DNA of 64,000 bases, from positions 6,549,501 through 6,613,500 of the forward strand of contig NZ_CP108106.1 in assembly GCF_041435195.1 (NCBI RefSeq), read 5' to 3'. Position numbers and translations under genes: made by a program. Each line of letters begins with the position of its first letter. Within the stretch, counting starts at the first letter, position 1. Positions 33,463-42,500 of this stretch are shown in pieces. The stretch comes from Streptomyces sp. NBC_00224 (GTDB lineage: Bacteria; Actinomycetota; Actinomycetes; Streptomycetales; Streptomycetaceae). Under the pieces are notes generated by a model, which saw only the letters and a list, made by a program, of their open reading frames with translations, did not search any database and had not been told where the DNA came from.

Positions 33463-34938
33463 ATGCCCGAACGCCGTACCGTCGCCCTTGTCACTCTCGG
33501 CTGCGCCCGTAACGAGGTGGACTCGGAGGAGCTTGCAGGCCGCTTGGCAGCGGACGGCTGGGAGCTCGTCGAGGACGCCTCGGACGCCGATGTCGCCGTC
33601 GTCAACACCTGTGGGTTCGTCGAAGCCGCCAAGAAGGACTCCGTCGACGCCCTCCTCGAAGCCAACGATCTCAAGGACCACGGCCGCACCCAGGCCGTGG
33701 TCGCTGTCGGCTGCATGGCCGAGCGGTACGGCAAGGAACTCGCCGACGCGCTCCCCGAGGCCGACGGCGTGCTCGGTTTCGACGACTACTCCGACATCTC
33801 CAACCGGCTCCAGACCATCCTCAACGGTGGCAGTGTGGAGGCGCACACCCCGCGCGACCGGCGCAAGCTGCTGCCGCTGAGCCCCGTCGAGCGCCAGAGC
33901 GCCGACGTGGCGCTGCCCGGCCACGCGCAGGAGGCACCGGAGAGCGCCCCCGAGGACCTGCCCGAGGGCGTCGCGCCCGCCTCCGGCCCGCGCGCCCCGC
34001 TGCGCCGCCGCCTGGACACCAGCCCGGTCGCCTCGGTGAAGCTGGCCTCCGGCTGCGACCGCCGCTGCACGTTCTGCGCCATCCCGTCCTTCCGCGGCTC
34101 CTTCATCTCGCGCCGCCCCTCGGACGTCCTCGGCGAGACGCGCTGGCTGGCCGAGCAGGGCGTCAAGGAGGTCATGCTGGTCTCCGAGAACAACACCTCG
34201 TACGGCAAGGACCTCGGCGACATCCGGCTCCTGGAGACGCTGCTGCCGGAGCTCGCGGCCGTCGACGGCATCGAGCGTGTACGCGTCAGCTACCTCCAGC
34301 CCGCCGAGATGCGGCCGGGTCTGATCGACGTGCTGACCTCGACCGACAAGGTCGTCCCGTACTTCGACCTGTCCTTCCAGCACTCCGCGCCCGGCGTGCT
34401 GCGGGCCATGCGGCGCTTCGGCGACACCGAGCGGTTCCTGGAGCTCCTGGAGACGATCCGCGCCAAGGCCCCGCTGGCCGGTGTGCGCTCCAACTTCATC
34501 GTCGGCTTCCCCGGTGAGACCGAGGCCGACTTCCAGGAGCTGGAACGCTTCCTCACCGGCGCCCGGCTCGACGCCATCGGCGTCTTCGGCTACTCCGACG
34601 AGGACGGCACCGAAGCCGTCACGTACGAGAACAAGCTGGACGCCGAGGTGATCGCCGAGCGGCTCGACCACCTGTCGCGGCTCGCCGAGGAGCTGACCGC
34701 CCAGCGTGCCGAGGAGCGCGTCGGCGACACCGTCCGGGTGCTGGTCGAGTCGGTCGACAGCGAGGACGGCGTGATCGGCCGCGCCGAGCACCAGGCGCCC
34801 GAGACCGATGGTCAAGTGCGGTTCACGGAGGGCGCGGGACTGACGCCGGGCCGTATCGTCGAGGCGAAGGTCGTCGCCGCCGAGGGCGTCGACCTGGTGG
34901 TGACGAGTCTCGACGTCCTTGAGGAGGCGGCCAGATGA
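33463..34938 (+). CDS. rimO: Ribosomal protein S12 methylthiotransferase RimO
   Basis: Radical-SAM enzyme that adds a methylthio group to the conserved aspartate of S12. 491 residues: UPF0004 domain with cysteines C14 (TLGCARNE), NTCGFVE and GCMAERY for the auxiliary cluster, a radical-SAM domain with C-x3-C-x2-C (CDRRCTFC, about residue 195), and a C-terminal TRAM domain. An insert of about 40 residues between the first two domains is acidic and Pro-rich. Its stop overlaps the pgsA start (ATGA). Confidence 0.95.
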   Translation: MPERRTVALVTLGCARNEVDSEELAGRLAADGWELVEDASDADVAVVNTCGFVEAAKKDSVDALLEANDLKDHGRTQAVVAVGCMAERYGKELADALPEADGVLGFDDYSDISNRLQTILNGGSVEAHTPRDRRKLLPLSPVERQSADVALPGHAQEAPESAPEDLPEGVAPASGPRAPLRRRLDTSPVASVKLASGCDRRCTFCAIPSFRGSFISRRPSDVLGETRWLAEQGVKEVMLVSENNTSYGKDLGDIRLLETLLPELAAVDGIERVRVSYLQPAEMRPGLIDVLTSTDKVVPYFDLSFQHSAPGVLRAMRRFGDTERFLELLETIRAKAPLAGVRSNFIVGFPGETEADFQELERFLTGARLDAIGVFGYSDEDGTEAVTYENKLDAEVIAERLDHLSRLAEELTAQRAEERVGDTVRVLVESVDSEDGVIGRAEHQAPETDGQVRFTEGAGLTPGRIVEAKVVAAEGVDLVVTSLDVLEEAAR

Positions 34939-35624
34939 CCGGAGTCCCGGCATCCGCGGCGGGCGGTACCGGCCGGACGCCGGCGCCCGGCGGCAAGCTG
35001 GGCGCGGCGGCCGTCAACCAGGCCAGCCTCTGGAACATCGCCAACATCCTCACCATGATCCGGCTCGTCCTCGTGCCGGGCTTCGTGGCGCTGATGCTGC
35101 AGGACGGCGGGTACGACCCGGCCTGGCGGGCCTGGGCGTGGGCGGCGTTCGCCGTCGCCATGATCACGGACATCTTCGACGGCCATCTGGCCCGGACGTA
35201 CAACCTGGTCACGGACTTCGGGAAGATCGCGGACCCGATCGCGGACAAGGCGATCATGGGCGCCGCGCTGGTCTGCCTCTCCTCGCTCGGCGATCTGCCG
35301 TGGTGGGTGACCGGGGCGATCCTCTTCCGGGAACTCGGGATCACGCTCATGCGTTTCTGGGTCATCAGGCACGGGGTGATTCCCGCCAGCCGGGGCGGGA
35401 AGCTGAAGACCCTGGCGCAGGGCACGGCAACGGGGATGTACGTGCTGGCGCTCACGGGTCCGCTGGCGACCCTGCGCTTCTGGGTGATGGCGGTCGCCGT
35501 GGTGCTGACGATCGTCACCGGGCTCGACTATGTGCGACAGGCGGTCGTACTGAGGCGCCAGGGGCTCGCGGCGCAGCGCGCGGCGCGCGCCGCCGAGGCC
35601 GCCGTGGAGGGACCGGGCCGGTGA
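34935..35624 (+). CDS. pgsA: CDP-diacylglycerol-glycerol-3-phosphate 3-phosphatidyltransferase
   Basis: Makes phosphatidylglycerol phosphate in the membrane, leading to phosphatidylglycerol and cardiolipin. 229 residues with the CDP-alcohol phosphotransferase signature DG-x2-AR-x8-G-x3-D-x3-D ([16 protein letters not shown], then IADPIAD). Several membrane segments follow. The N-terminal ~30 residues are Ala/Gly-rich and outside the family. Overlaps rimO upstream and cinA downstream (GTGA), so the three form a tight operon. Confidence 0.93.
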   Translation: MTGVPASAAGGTGRTPAPGGKLGAAAVNQASLWNIANILTMIRLVLVPGFVALMLQDGGYDPAWRAWAWAAFAVAMITDIFDGHLARTYNLVTDFGKIADPIADKAIMGAALVCLSSLGDLPWWVTGAILFRELGITLMRFWVIRHGVIPASRGGKLKTLAQGTATGMYVLALTGPLATLRFWVMAVAVVLTIVTGLDYVRQAVVLRRQGLAAQRAARAAEAAVEGPGR

Positions 35625-36130
35625 GCGGGGCGGCCCGGATCGTGCGGATTCTCACGGAGCGTGAGCAGACGCTTGCGGTGGCGGAGTCGCTCACGGGCGG
35701 TCTGGTGGCCGCCGAGGTGACATCCGTGGCGGGCGCCTCGCGCGTCTTCCGCGGCTCCGTCACGGCGTACGCGACCGAGCTGAAGCGGGACGTACTGGGC
35801 GTCGACGCGACCCTTCTGGGCGAGCGCGGAGCGGTGGATCCCGAGGTCGCACGGCAGATGGCGGCGGGGGTGCGGAAGGTTCTGGGCGCCGACTGGGGCA
35901 TCGCCACCACCGGCGTCGCCGGGCCCGCACCCCAGGACGGCCGGCCGGTCGGGACCGTCTACGTGGCGGTCGAGGGGCCGGACGGGAACGGGAAAACCGT
36001 CGCTTTGAGGTTGAACGGCGACAGGGCGGAAATCCGTAGAGTGAGTGTACGGAGCGTGCTCGAACTGCTCTCCGGTGAACTCGGCGCAGATGCGCGGGCA
36101 CAGGATACGGAACAGAACGGGGGGAATTGA
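35621..36130 (+). CDS. CinA C-terminal-type nicotinamide-nucleotide amidohydrolase
   Basis: 169 residues covering only the deamidase half of CinA (PncC type), which recycles NMN by removing its amide. Landmarks: LAVAESLTGGLVAAEVTSVAG (split around S/T in ESLTGG), FRGSVTAYATELKRD and IATTGVAGPAPQDGRPVGTV. The competence/damage-inducible N-terminal domain is absent, which is normal for this family member. GTG 35621 overlaps the pgsA stop. Confidence 0.9.
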   Translation: MSGAARIVRILTEREQTLAVAESLTGGLVAAEVTSVAGASRVFRGSVTAYATELKRDVLGVDATLLGERGAVDPEVARQMAAGVRKVLGADWGIATTGVAGPAPQDGRPVGTVYVAVEGPDGNGKTVALRLNGDRAEIRRVSVRSVLELLSGELGADARAQDTEQNGGN

Positions 36131-36239
36131 TGTTTGCAGCCCTGAGTGAACACGACATCGCTCCCCGCACGGCCGCAGCGCGAGGCGGTACGGTGGGGCG
36201 TGAAGGATGCGGCTACGCGGTCCGAGGAGGGAGCCACCG

Positions 36240-36623
36240 ATGATTCTGCTCCGTCGCCTGCTGGGTGACGTGCTGCGTCGGCAGCGCCAGCGCCAGGGCC
36301 GTACTCTGCGCGAAGTCTCCTCGTCCGCCCGAGTCTCACTCGGCTATCTCTCCGAGGTGGAGCGGGGGCAGAAGGAGGCATCCTCCGAGCTGCTCTCCGC
36401 GATCTGCGACGCGCTTGACGTACGGATGTCCGAGCTCATGCGGGAAGTGAGCGACGAGCTGGCACTTGCCGAGCTCGCTGCCTCGGCGGCGGCGAGCGAT
36501 CCGGTGCCCGCACCGGTACGTCCGATGCTCAATTCGATCTCCGTGACGTCGGTGACCGGTGTCCCGACCGAGCGAGTGACGATCAAGGCGCCCGCGGAAG
36601 CGGTGGACGTCGTCGCGGCCTGA
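36240..36623 (+). CDS. clgR: XRE-family activator ClgR
   Basis: 127 residues from ATG 36240 ([20 protein letters not shown]), preceded by GGAGGGAGCC. HTH_3 domain about 10-70 ([20 protein letters not shown], then [10 protein letters not shown]). The protein ends in VVAA; in S. lividans a terminal Ala-Ala lets ClpP1P2 degrade ClgR. ClgR activates clpP1P2, clpC and lon there. I did not find a confident copy of the published ClgR box ahead of the gene by eye. A strong terminator follows. Confidence 0.9.
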   Translation: MILLRRLLGDVLRRQRQRQGRTLREVSSSARVSLGYLSEVERGQKEASSELLSAICDALDVRMSELMREVSDELALAELAASAAASDPVPAPVRPMLNSISVTSVTGVPTERVTIKAPAEAVDVVAA

Positions 36624-36648
36624 CGCTGTCGGGCTCTGTCTGTGAGTG

Positions 36649-36678
36649 GCCCCGGCCGGTCTGTTGACCGGCCGGGGC
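36649..36678 (+). terminator. Terminator after clgR
   Basis: Perfect 13-bp stem GCCCCGGCCGGTC / GACCGGCCGGGGC with a four-base loop, then a T-rich tract (TTCTTCTTTTCC). Confidence 0.9.
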
Positions 36679-36772
36679 TTCTTCTTTTCCCCGGAATGCC
36701 CCATTTGGGGCTTCCGTGTAAAGGTGGGGGAGGAGAAGCGGAGAGTCGGCGCATACGAAACGGAGTGCACGC

Positions 36773-37243
36773 ATGTCTGTCGTGAAGAGCTCGCTGTCCG
36801 AGGCCGACCTGAAGGTGGTGGGCGACGCGTTGCAGGGCGCCCTCGTCGACCTCGTGGACCTGTCGCTGGTCGCCAAGCAGGTGCACTGGAACGTGGTCGG
36901 GCCGCGCTTCAGGTCCGTCCACCTCCAGCTCGACGAGGTCGTCGACACGGCCAGGCTCCACTCCGACACGGTGGCCGAGCGGGCCGCGGCGCTCGGGGTC
37001 ACCCCGGACGGCCGGGCGGCGACCGTGGCGTCGTCGAGCGCGATCGGCAAGGTGCCCACCGGCTGGATCAAGGACGGTGACGCGGTACGGATCCTGGTCG
37101 ACGCGCTGGGCGCGGTGATCACCAGGATGCGCGAGCGGGTCGGGTCCACCGGCGATCCGGACCCGGTCAGCCAGGACGTGCTCATCGGGCTGACGGCGGA
37201 CCTGGAGAAGCATGCGTGGATGTTCCAGGCGGAGACGGCCTGA
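36773..37243 (+). CDS. dps: Dps-family ferritin-like DNA-protection protein
   Basis: 156 residues, four-helix ferritin-like fold. Ferroxidase-type residues are in the first helices: K35-Q-V-H38-W-N-V then H50-LQL-D-E55-V-V-D58. Family members form dodecamers that oxidise and store iron and may coat DNA. The short N-terminus lacks a long Lys-rich tail. ATG at 36773. Streptomyces has several Dps paralogues; which one this is cannot be settled here. Confidence 0.88.
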   Translation: MSVVKSSLSEADLKVVGDALQGALVDLVDLSLVAKQVHWNVVGPRFRSVHLQLDEVVDTARLHSDTVAERAAALGVTPDGRAATVASSSAIGKVPTGWIKDGDAVRILVDALGAVITRMRERVGSTGDPDPVSQDVLIGLTADLEKHAWMFQAETA

Positions 37244-37406
37244 GGGTCTGCGGTCCTGGGTTTTTGTGGCCTTGGGTTCTGTGGCCTTTTGGGTTCTGCG
37301 GTCTGAGGCGCTTGAGGGGTGTGTGGGGCGCGCGGGGTGGTGTGTGCGCCGGGACTGCATCCGGTGCGCCCTCCCGGTGAACGAGGGGGCGGTCTAGCGT
37401 CGGCCC
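37244..37406 (+). repeat. G/T-rich direct repeats downstream of dps
   Basis: Three slightly different copies of a short GGTTCTG(T/C)GG(C/T)CT-like unit run from about 37246 to 37310, followed by G/T-rich sequence. There is no gene and no clear hairpin. Purpose unknown. Confidence 0.5.
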
Positions 37407-37418
37407 GAGGAGGCGGCC

Positions 37419-37640
37419 ATGGCAGTGGCGGTGCGCTGGGTGCCGGCGCTCGTGGTCGGGGCGCTGTGGTGGTGGGCGGTGCTGCGCCTGCTGACGGCGC
37501 CCGACGAGGCCGGAGTTCTCGAAGGTGCGGTGGCCGCGGGCGGCTGGGGTCTGAGCCTGCTGCCGGTGCACGTCGCGAGCCCCGCGGTCACCACGGCATC
37601 GCGACGCCGCCGTTCGGACGCAGGATCTGGCCCGTCGTGA
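37419..37640 (+). CDS. Small membrane protein, unknown function
   Basis: 73 residues. ATG at 37419 has a strong GAGGAGG ribosome site. One or two hydrophobic stretches (about 7-27 and 36-52) and a basic end (SRRRRSDAG). The last 53 bp overlap the 3' end of the convergent SDR gene. Translation signals support it; similarity was not recognised. Confidence 0.5.
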   Translation: MAVAVRWVPALVVGALWWWAVLRLLTAPDEAGVLEGAVAAGGWGLSLLPVHVASPAVTTASRRRRSDAGSGPS

Positions 37641-38352
37641 ACGACGACGCGTCCGAGGCGAGATAGAGCACGGTGTGTGCGATGTCCTCGGGCTCGCCGA
37701 CCCGCCCGAGCGGGGAGAGCCGGACCATCGTCGACTCGATCTGCCGCTGGTGCTCGGCCGAGTGCCGCTCGGTCATCGGCGTGCGGACCCAGCCCGGCGC
37801 GACGGCGTTGACGCGGATGGAGTGCGGGCCGAGCTCCGTGGCGAGGGTCTTGGTCAGCTGGACGACGGCCGCCTTCGAGGCGCTGTAGCAGAAAAGGCCG
37901 GGCCCGGCGGAGTCGACGGCTCCGGACGCCATGGTGATGATGCTGCCCGCCGTACCGTTCTCGATCATGACGCGGGCCGCCTCCTGGCAGGAGTGCAGCA
38001 CGCCCTTGAAGTTGACCGCGAGAACGCGGTCGAGGTCGGCGTCTTCGGTGTCGAGGACCGTACTGGAGTGCATGATCCCGGCGACGGCGGCCAGGACGTC
38101 GACCCGGCCCGCGGCCCGCACGGCCGCGCGCAGCCGGGTGCGATCGGTCACGTCGAGCACATGCGTGTACGCGGTGCCCCCGGCCTTGGCGATCAGCTCA
38201 CGGGTGCCCTGGAGGCCCTGCTCGTCGAGGTCGGCGCAGTGCACGACCGCGCCCGCCTCCGCGAGCAGTACGGCACTGGCCCGCCCGATACCGCCGGCGG
38301 CGCCGGTCACGAAGGCGGTCCGATCGGTGAGGTCGTACGCCGAGAGGGGCAT
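37588..38352 (-). CDS. Short-chain dehydrogenase/reductase
   Basis: 254 residues, classical SDR. Cofactor motif TGAAGGIG (about 14-21) with an acidic D after the second strand suggesting NAD(H), NNAG-equivalent AAVAGIMH, catalytic S (MASGAV) and Y-x3-K (YSASK). C-terminal PxxG and GQILRPNGG. Start at ATG 38352 (MPLSAYDLTDR). Substrate cannot be told. It is next to nei with no functional link visible. Confidence 0.88.
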   Translation of the reverse strand: MPLSAYDLTDRTAFVTGAAGGIGRASAVLLAEAGAVVHCADLDEQGLQGTRELIAKAGGTAYTHVLDVTDRTRLRAAVRAAGRVDVLAAVAGIMHSSTVLDTEDADLDRVLAVNFKGVLHSCQEAARVMIENGTAGSIITMASGAVDSAGPGLFCYSASKAAVVQLTKTLATELGPHSIRVNAVAPGWVRTPMTERHSAEHQRQIESTMVRLSPLGRVGEPEDIAHTVLYLASDASSFTTGQILRPNGGVAMPW

Positions 38353-38435
38353 GCGGGGACGGTACGACTGGATCTGACGGGTCGTCAACTCTCGTGTCGT
38401 CGTAGCTGCTTCGCCGCGTCCACCGGTCGGCCGGG

Positions 38436-39230
38436 TCAGCCGCCGTTCTGCCCGGGGCGGCTGTCCGCCGGAGGGTTGGGCTGGCACCGGGGGCACCAGT
38501 AGGTGGGGCGCTCGCTGCCGGCCGGGTCGCGCAGGGTGGTGGCGCGCAGTGCCGTACCGCAGCGGGGGCAGGGCTGCCCGCCGCGCCCGTACACATACAC
38601 CTTCCGGGACGTGCGCTCCCGGTTCGCCTCCAGGAGCTTCTTGGCGGCGACGACGACCCGCGCGGGGTCGGTGAGCTCGCCCACCGGCAGCCACGGCACG
38701 GCCCGGACGACGAAGCAGATCTCCGACTTGTAGATGTTGCCGACCCCCGCCAGATTGCGCTGGTCGAGCAGCGCCTCGCCGAGCGGCCGGGCCGGGTCCT
38801 GGAGCAGATTGCGCAGGGCCAGCTCGGGGTCCCAGCCGGGCCCGAGCAGATCGGGGCCGAGGTGGCCGACGACGCGGTGTTCGTCGCGGGTGCGGAGCAG
38901 TTCGAGCACGGCCAGCCGGTACCCGACGGCCGTCCGCTCCGCCGTGCCCAGGATCGCCCGGATCTGGTCGCTCCGGCCGCCGCGCCAGCGCTCCCCGGGG
39001 GCGAACACCCGCCAGGACCCTTCCATCCGCAGATGCGAGTGGAGGGTGAGACCGCCCTCGATCCGGGTGAGCAGATGCTTCCCGCGCGGGGTGACGTCCA
39101 GCACGGTCCGCCCGGTCAGGTCGACGGTCGCGAGCCTGGGCACGCGCAGATCGGACCGGATCAGCTCACATCCGCCGAGCGCGTCATCGAGCCGCCGGGC
39201 GGCCTGCCAGACGGTGTCTCCTTCGGGCAT
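38436..39230 (-). CDS. Fpg/Nei-family DNA glycosylase (Nei type)
   Basis: Base-excision repair glycosylase/AP lyase for oxidised bases. 264 residues beginning M-P2-E3-GDTV, the Nei pattern (Fpg has PELPEV); P2 is the nucleophile after Met removal. The H2TH region (about 130-190, LLDQRNLAGVGNIYKSEI) and a C-terminal zinc finger (C-P-R-C ... C-P-R-C) are complete. The upstream sequence is strikingly G-rich on the plus strand. It lies downstream of lhr on the same strand. Confidence 0.92.
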   Translation of the reverse strand: MPEGDTVWQAARRLDDALGGCELIRSDLRVPRLATVDLTGRTVLDVTPRGKHLLTRIEGGLTLHSHLRMEGSWRVFAPGERWRGGRSDQIRAILGTAERTAVGYRLAVLELLRTRDEHRVVGHLGPDLLGPGWDPELALRNLLQDPARPLGEALLDQRNLAGVGNIYKSEICFVVRAVPWLPVGELTDPARVVVAAKKLLEANRERTSRKVYVYGRGGQPCPRCGTALRATTLRDPAGSERPTYWCPRCQPNPPADSRPGQNGG

Positions 39231-39563
39231 GGGGACATTGTGCCGGGGTGGGGGCCTGGGGGCGTACGGGGCGGTGCTGGCGCGGCCCTTGTCGGTGGGG
39301 GTGGCGGGGATCCGTGGAGGGGGTCGGTGGCGGGGTTGGGGTTCGGGGCCAGCCGCTCAGTGGGTGGCAAGGGTCGGGGCGTGCCCCGGGGGCGTGCGGG
39401 GGAGCGAGCCCTGACCGGGTGCGGGGTTCGGGGCGGAGCCCGAGGAGGTTCGGGGGCGCGGCCCCGCTTGGAGGCTCAGGGGAGGGCGAAGCCCCCGGGA
39501 AACCCACCTCATCCGCCACCGGCCGCCCGCAGGGCGTTCCGGAACGGGCGGGGTGGGGAACAT
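39231..39563. promoter_or_regulatory. G-rich nei upstream region with quadruplex-forming motifs
   Basis: 333 bp between the lhr stop and the nei start, without a gene. The plus strand holds G4-N1-G5-N3-G5-N5-G4 at 39245-39271, 15 bp before the nei start. A second set of G runs (G5, G4, G4, G4) lies at 39319-39348. Several short imperfect hairpins typical of Streptomyces intergenic DNA fill 39400-39560. Confidence 0.5.
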
Positions 39564-42500
39564 TCAAGGCCGCAGCCGCAACCCCCTCGGTGTCGGGACG
39601 AAGCCCGCCGCCTCCAGCGCCCGGGCGAGCGGCGACGTGAGCGCGGACTCGGCGTTGACCCGCTCCACGGTCACCGTCCCCAGCCGCCCCGCACGCGCCG
39701 CCCCCGCCAGCGCCTCCACCGCCGCCAGCAGCGCCGGATCGTCGGGCTCGGCGGGCCAGACCAGCAGGGACTTGCCGCCACGCTCCATGTAGAGCGCGAG
39801 CTCACCGTCCACCAGGACCACCATCGACCCGGCCTTGCGGCCCGGCTTGTGCCCGGCCCCCGTCGGCGGCTCGGGCCAGGGAAGCGCCGCCCCGTAGGCG
39901 TTGGCGGGGTCGGCAGCCGCCAGCACCACGCCACGGGTCGCGGGCCGCGCCTCCGCACGGTCGCGCGCGGTGGCCGCCGCCCGCAGCCGGTCCACCGCCC
40001 CGTCCATCGCGAACTGGGCCGCGCCCAGCCCCTCGACGACATAGCCCCGCCGCGCCTGGCCGCTGTCCTCGAACGCCGCCAGGATCCGGTACGTCGCCGA
40101 GAAGCCGCCTTCGACTCCCTCGGCCGCGACCGCGCCCCGGGTGACCACGCCGTGGCGGTCGAGGAGCGTACGGGCCAGGGCGTGCGCCCGGTGTGTGGGG
40201 TCCGGCTCGCGGGCGGGCAGCAGCGACCAGCGGCCCGAAACCGTCGGCGGCCCGGTGCGTGACGCGGGCCGCGCCGCCGCCGTCAGCGTCCCGTAACGCC
40301 CGCGTGGAACGGTCCGCCTGGCCCGGTGCGCCGTGGACCCGGCGGTGCGGCCCGACCCGAGCAGCGCCCGCAGCGGCGCCAGCGTGTCGTTGGTGAGCCG
40401 CCCCGACCACGCCAGATCCCATACGGCGTCGGCCAGTTGGGGGTCGCTCGCCTCCGGGTGCGTGGTGGAGCGGACCTGGTCGGCGATCTGGCGGAAGAAC
40501 AGCCCGTATCCCGGGGCGAGCGTTGTCAGCACCGACTCGTGCAGCGCGGTGAGCTCCAGGGGGTGCGGCGGTGGCAGCAGCAGCGGCGCCGCGTCCGCGA
40601 GGAACAGGGAGATCCAGCCGTCCTTGCCCGGCAGTGCGCCCGCCCCCGCCCACAGGACCTCGCCGGTGGTGGTGAGCTCGTCGAGCAGCCCCGGCCCGTA
40701 GTCGGAGACCCGGGACGGCAGGACCAGTTTCTCCAGGGCGGACGCGGGCACGGCGGCGCCCTGCAGCTGCTCGACGGCCCGGGCCAGCCCGTCGATGCCG
40801 CGCAGGCTGTTGCTCCCCAGGTGCTGCCACTGCGGCAGGAAGGTGGCGAGCGCCGCGGGCGGCACCGGTTCGAGCTCCTGGCGCAGCGCGGCCAGGGAGC
40901 GGCGGCGCAGCCTGCGCAGCACCGTCGCGTCGCACCACTCCTGCCCGAGCCCCGCCGGATGGAACTCGCCCTGCACCACCCGCCCGCTCGCCGCCAGCCG
41001 TTGCAGCGCGCCGTCGGTGACGGCCGTGCCGAGGCCGAACCGGGCGGCCGCCGTGGCCGAGGTGAACGGCCCGTGCGTGCGCGCGTACCGCGACAGGAGG
41101 TCGCCGAGCGGGTCCTTGACCGGCTCCATGAACGCCTCGGGCACGCCCACCGGCAGCGCCGTGCCCAGCGCGTCGCGCAACCGCCCCGCGTCCTCGATCG
41201 CCGCCCAGTGATCGGCGCCGCCGACCCGCACCCGGATGGCGCGACGGGCACCCGCGAGCTCTTGCGGCCACCCCGGGTCGGCGCCGCGCGCGACCAACTC
41301 GTCGTCGGTCAGCGGCCCCAGGACCCGCAGCAGGTCGGCGACGCCCTCCACGTCCTTGATCCGGCGGTCCTCGGTGAGCCACTGGAGCTCCTGCTCCAGC
41401 TCGGTCAGGACGTCCGCGTCCAGGAGCTCGCGCAACTCGGCCTGGCCGAGCAGCTCGGCCAGGAGGCGGGAGTCGAGCGAGAGGGCCGCGGCCCGCCGCT
41501 CGGCCAGCGGCGAGTCGCCCTCGTAGAGGAACTGGGCGACATAGCCGAAGAGCAGCGAGCGAGCGAAGGGGGACGGCTCGGGCGTGGTCACCTCGACCAG
41601 CCGGACCCGGCGCGCCTCCAGGTCACCCATCAGCTCGGTCAGCCCCGGCACGTCGAAGACGTCCTGGAGGCACTCGCGGACGGCCTCCAGGACGATCGGG
41701 AACGAGCCGAACTCGCTCGCCACCTGGAGCAGTTGGGCCGCGCGCTGGCGCTGCTGCCACAGTGGGGTGCGCTTGCCGGGGTTGCGCCGGGGCAGCAGCA
41801 ACGCGCGCGCGGCGCACTCCCGGAAGCGGGCGGCGAACAGTGCGGAGCCGCCCACCTGGTCGGTGACGATCTGCTCGATCTCGCCCTTGTCGAAGACGGC
41901 GTCCGCGGCGCCGACCGGGGCCTGCTCGCTGTCGTAGGTCGAGTCCAGGTGCCCAGGGTCCTGGTCGAGGAGGTCGAGGCCCATCAGGTCGGCGTCGGGC
42001 AGCCGCAGCACGATGCCGTCGTCCGCGTGCATGACCTGGGCGTCCATCCCGTACCGCTCGGCCAGACGGGCGCCGAGGGCCAGCGCCCAGGGCGCGTGCA
42101 CCTGGGCCCCGAAGGGGGAGTGGATGACGACCCGCCAGTCGCCCAGCTCGTCGCGGAACCGCTCGACGAGGATGGTGCGGTCGTCGGGCACGTGGCCGCA
42201 CGCGCGGCGCTGCTCGTCGAGGTAGGCCAGGACGTTGTCGGCCGCCCAGGCGTCCAGGCCCGCGCTCAGCAGCCGCAGCCGTGCGTCCTCGGGGCTGAGC
42301 GAGCCGACCTCGCGCAGGAACGCGCCCAGTGCGCGCCCCAGTTCGAGCGGGCGGCCCAGCTGGTCGCCCTTCCAGAACGGCAGCCTTCCCGGCACGCCTG
42401 GGGCGGGGGAGACCAGCACGCGGTCGCGGGTGATGTCCTCGATGCGCCAGGACGTCGTGCCCAGCGTGAACACATCGCCTACGCGCGACTCGTAGACCAT

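Noticed and set aside
36131..36239. ClgR operator ahead of clgR
   Set aside because: No segment fits the published ClgR box well enough by eye to annotate.
39289..39310. Plus-strand TTGTCGGTG resembling a RecA-NDp motif near nei
   Set aside because: It points away from nei toward the antisense side of lhr, and the -10 position reads GGGGAT. It lies inside a G-rich tract, so chance is likely.
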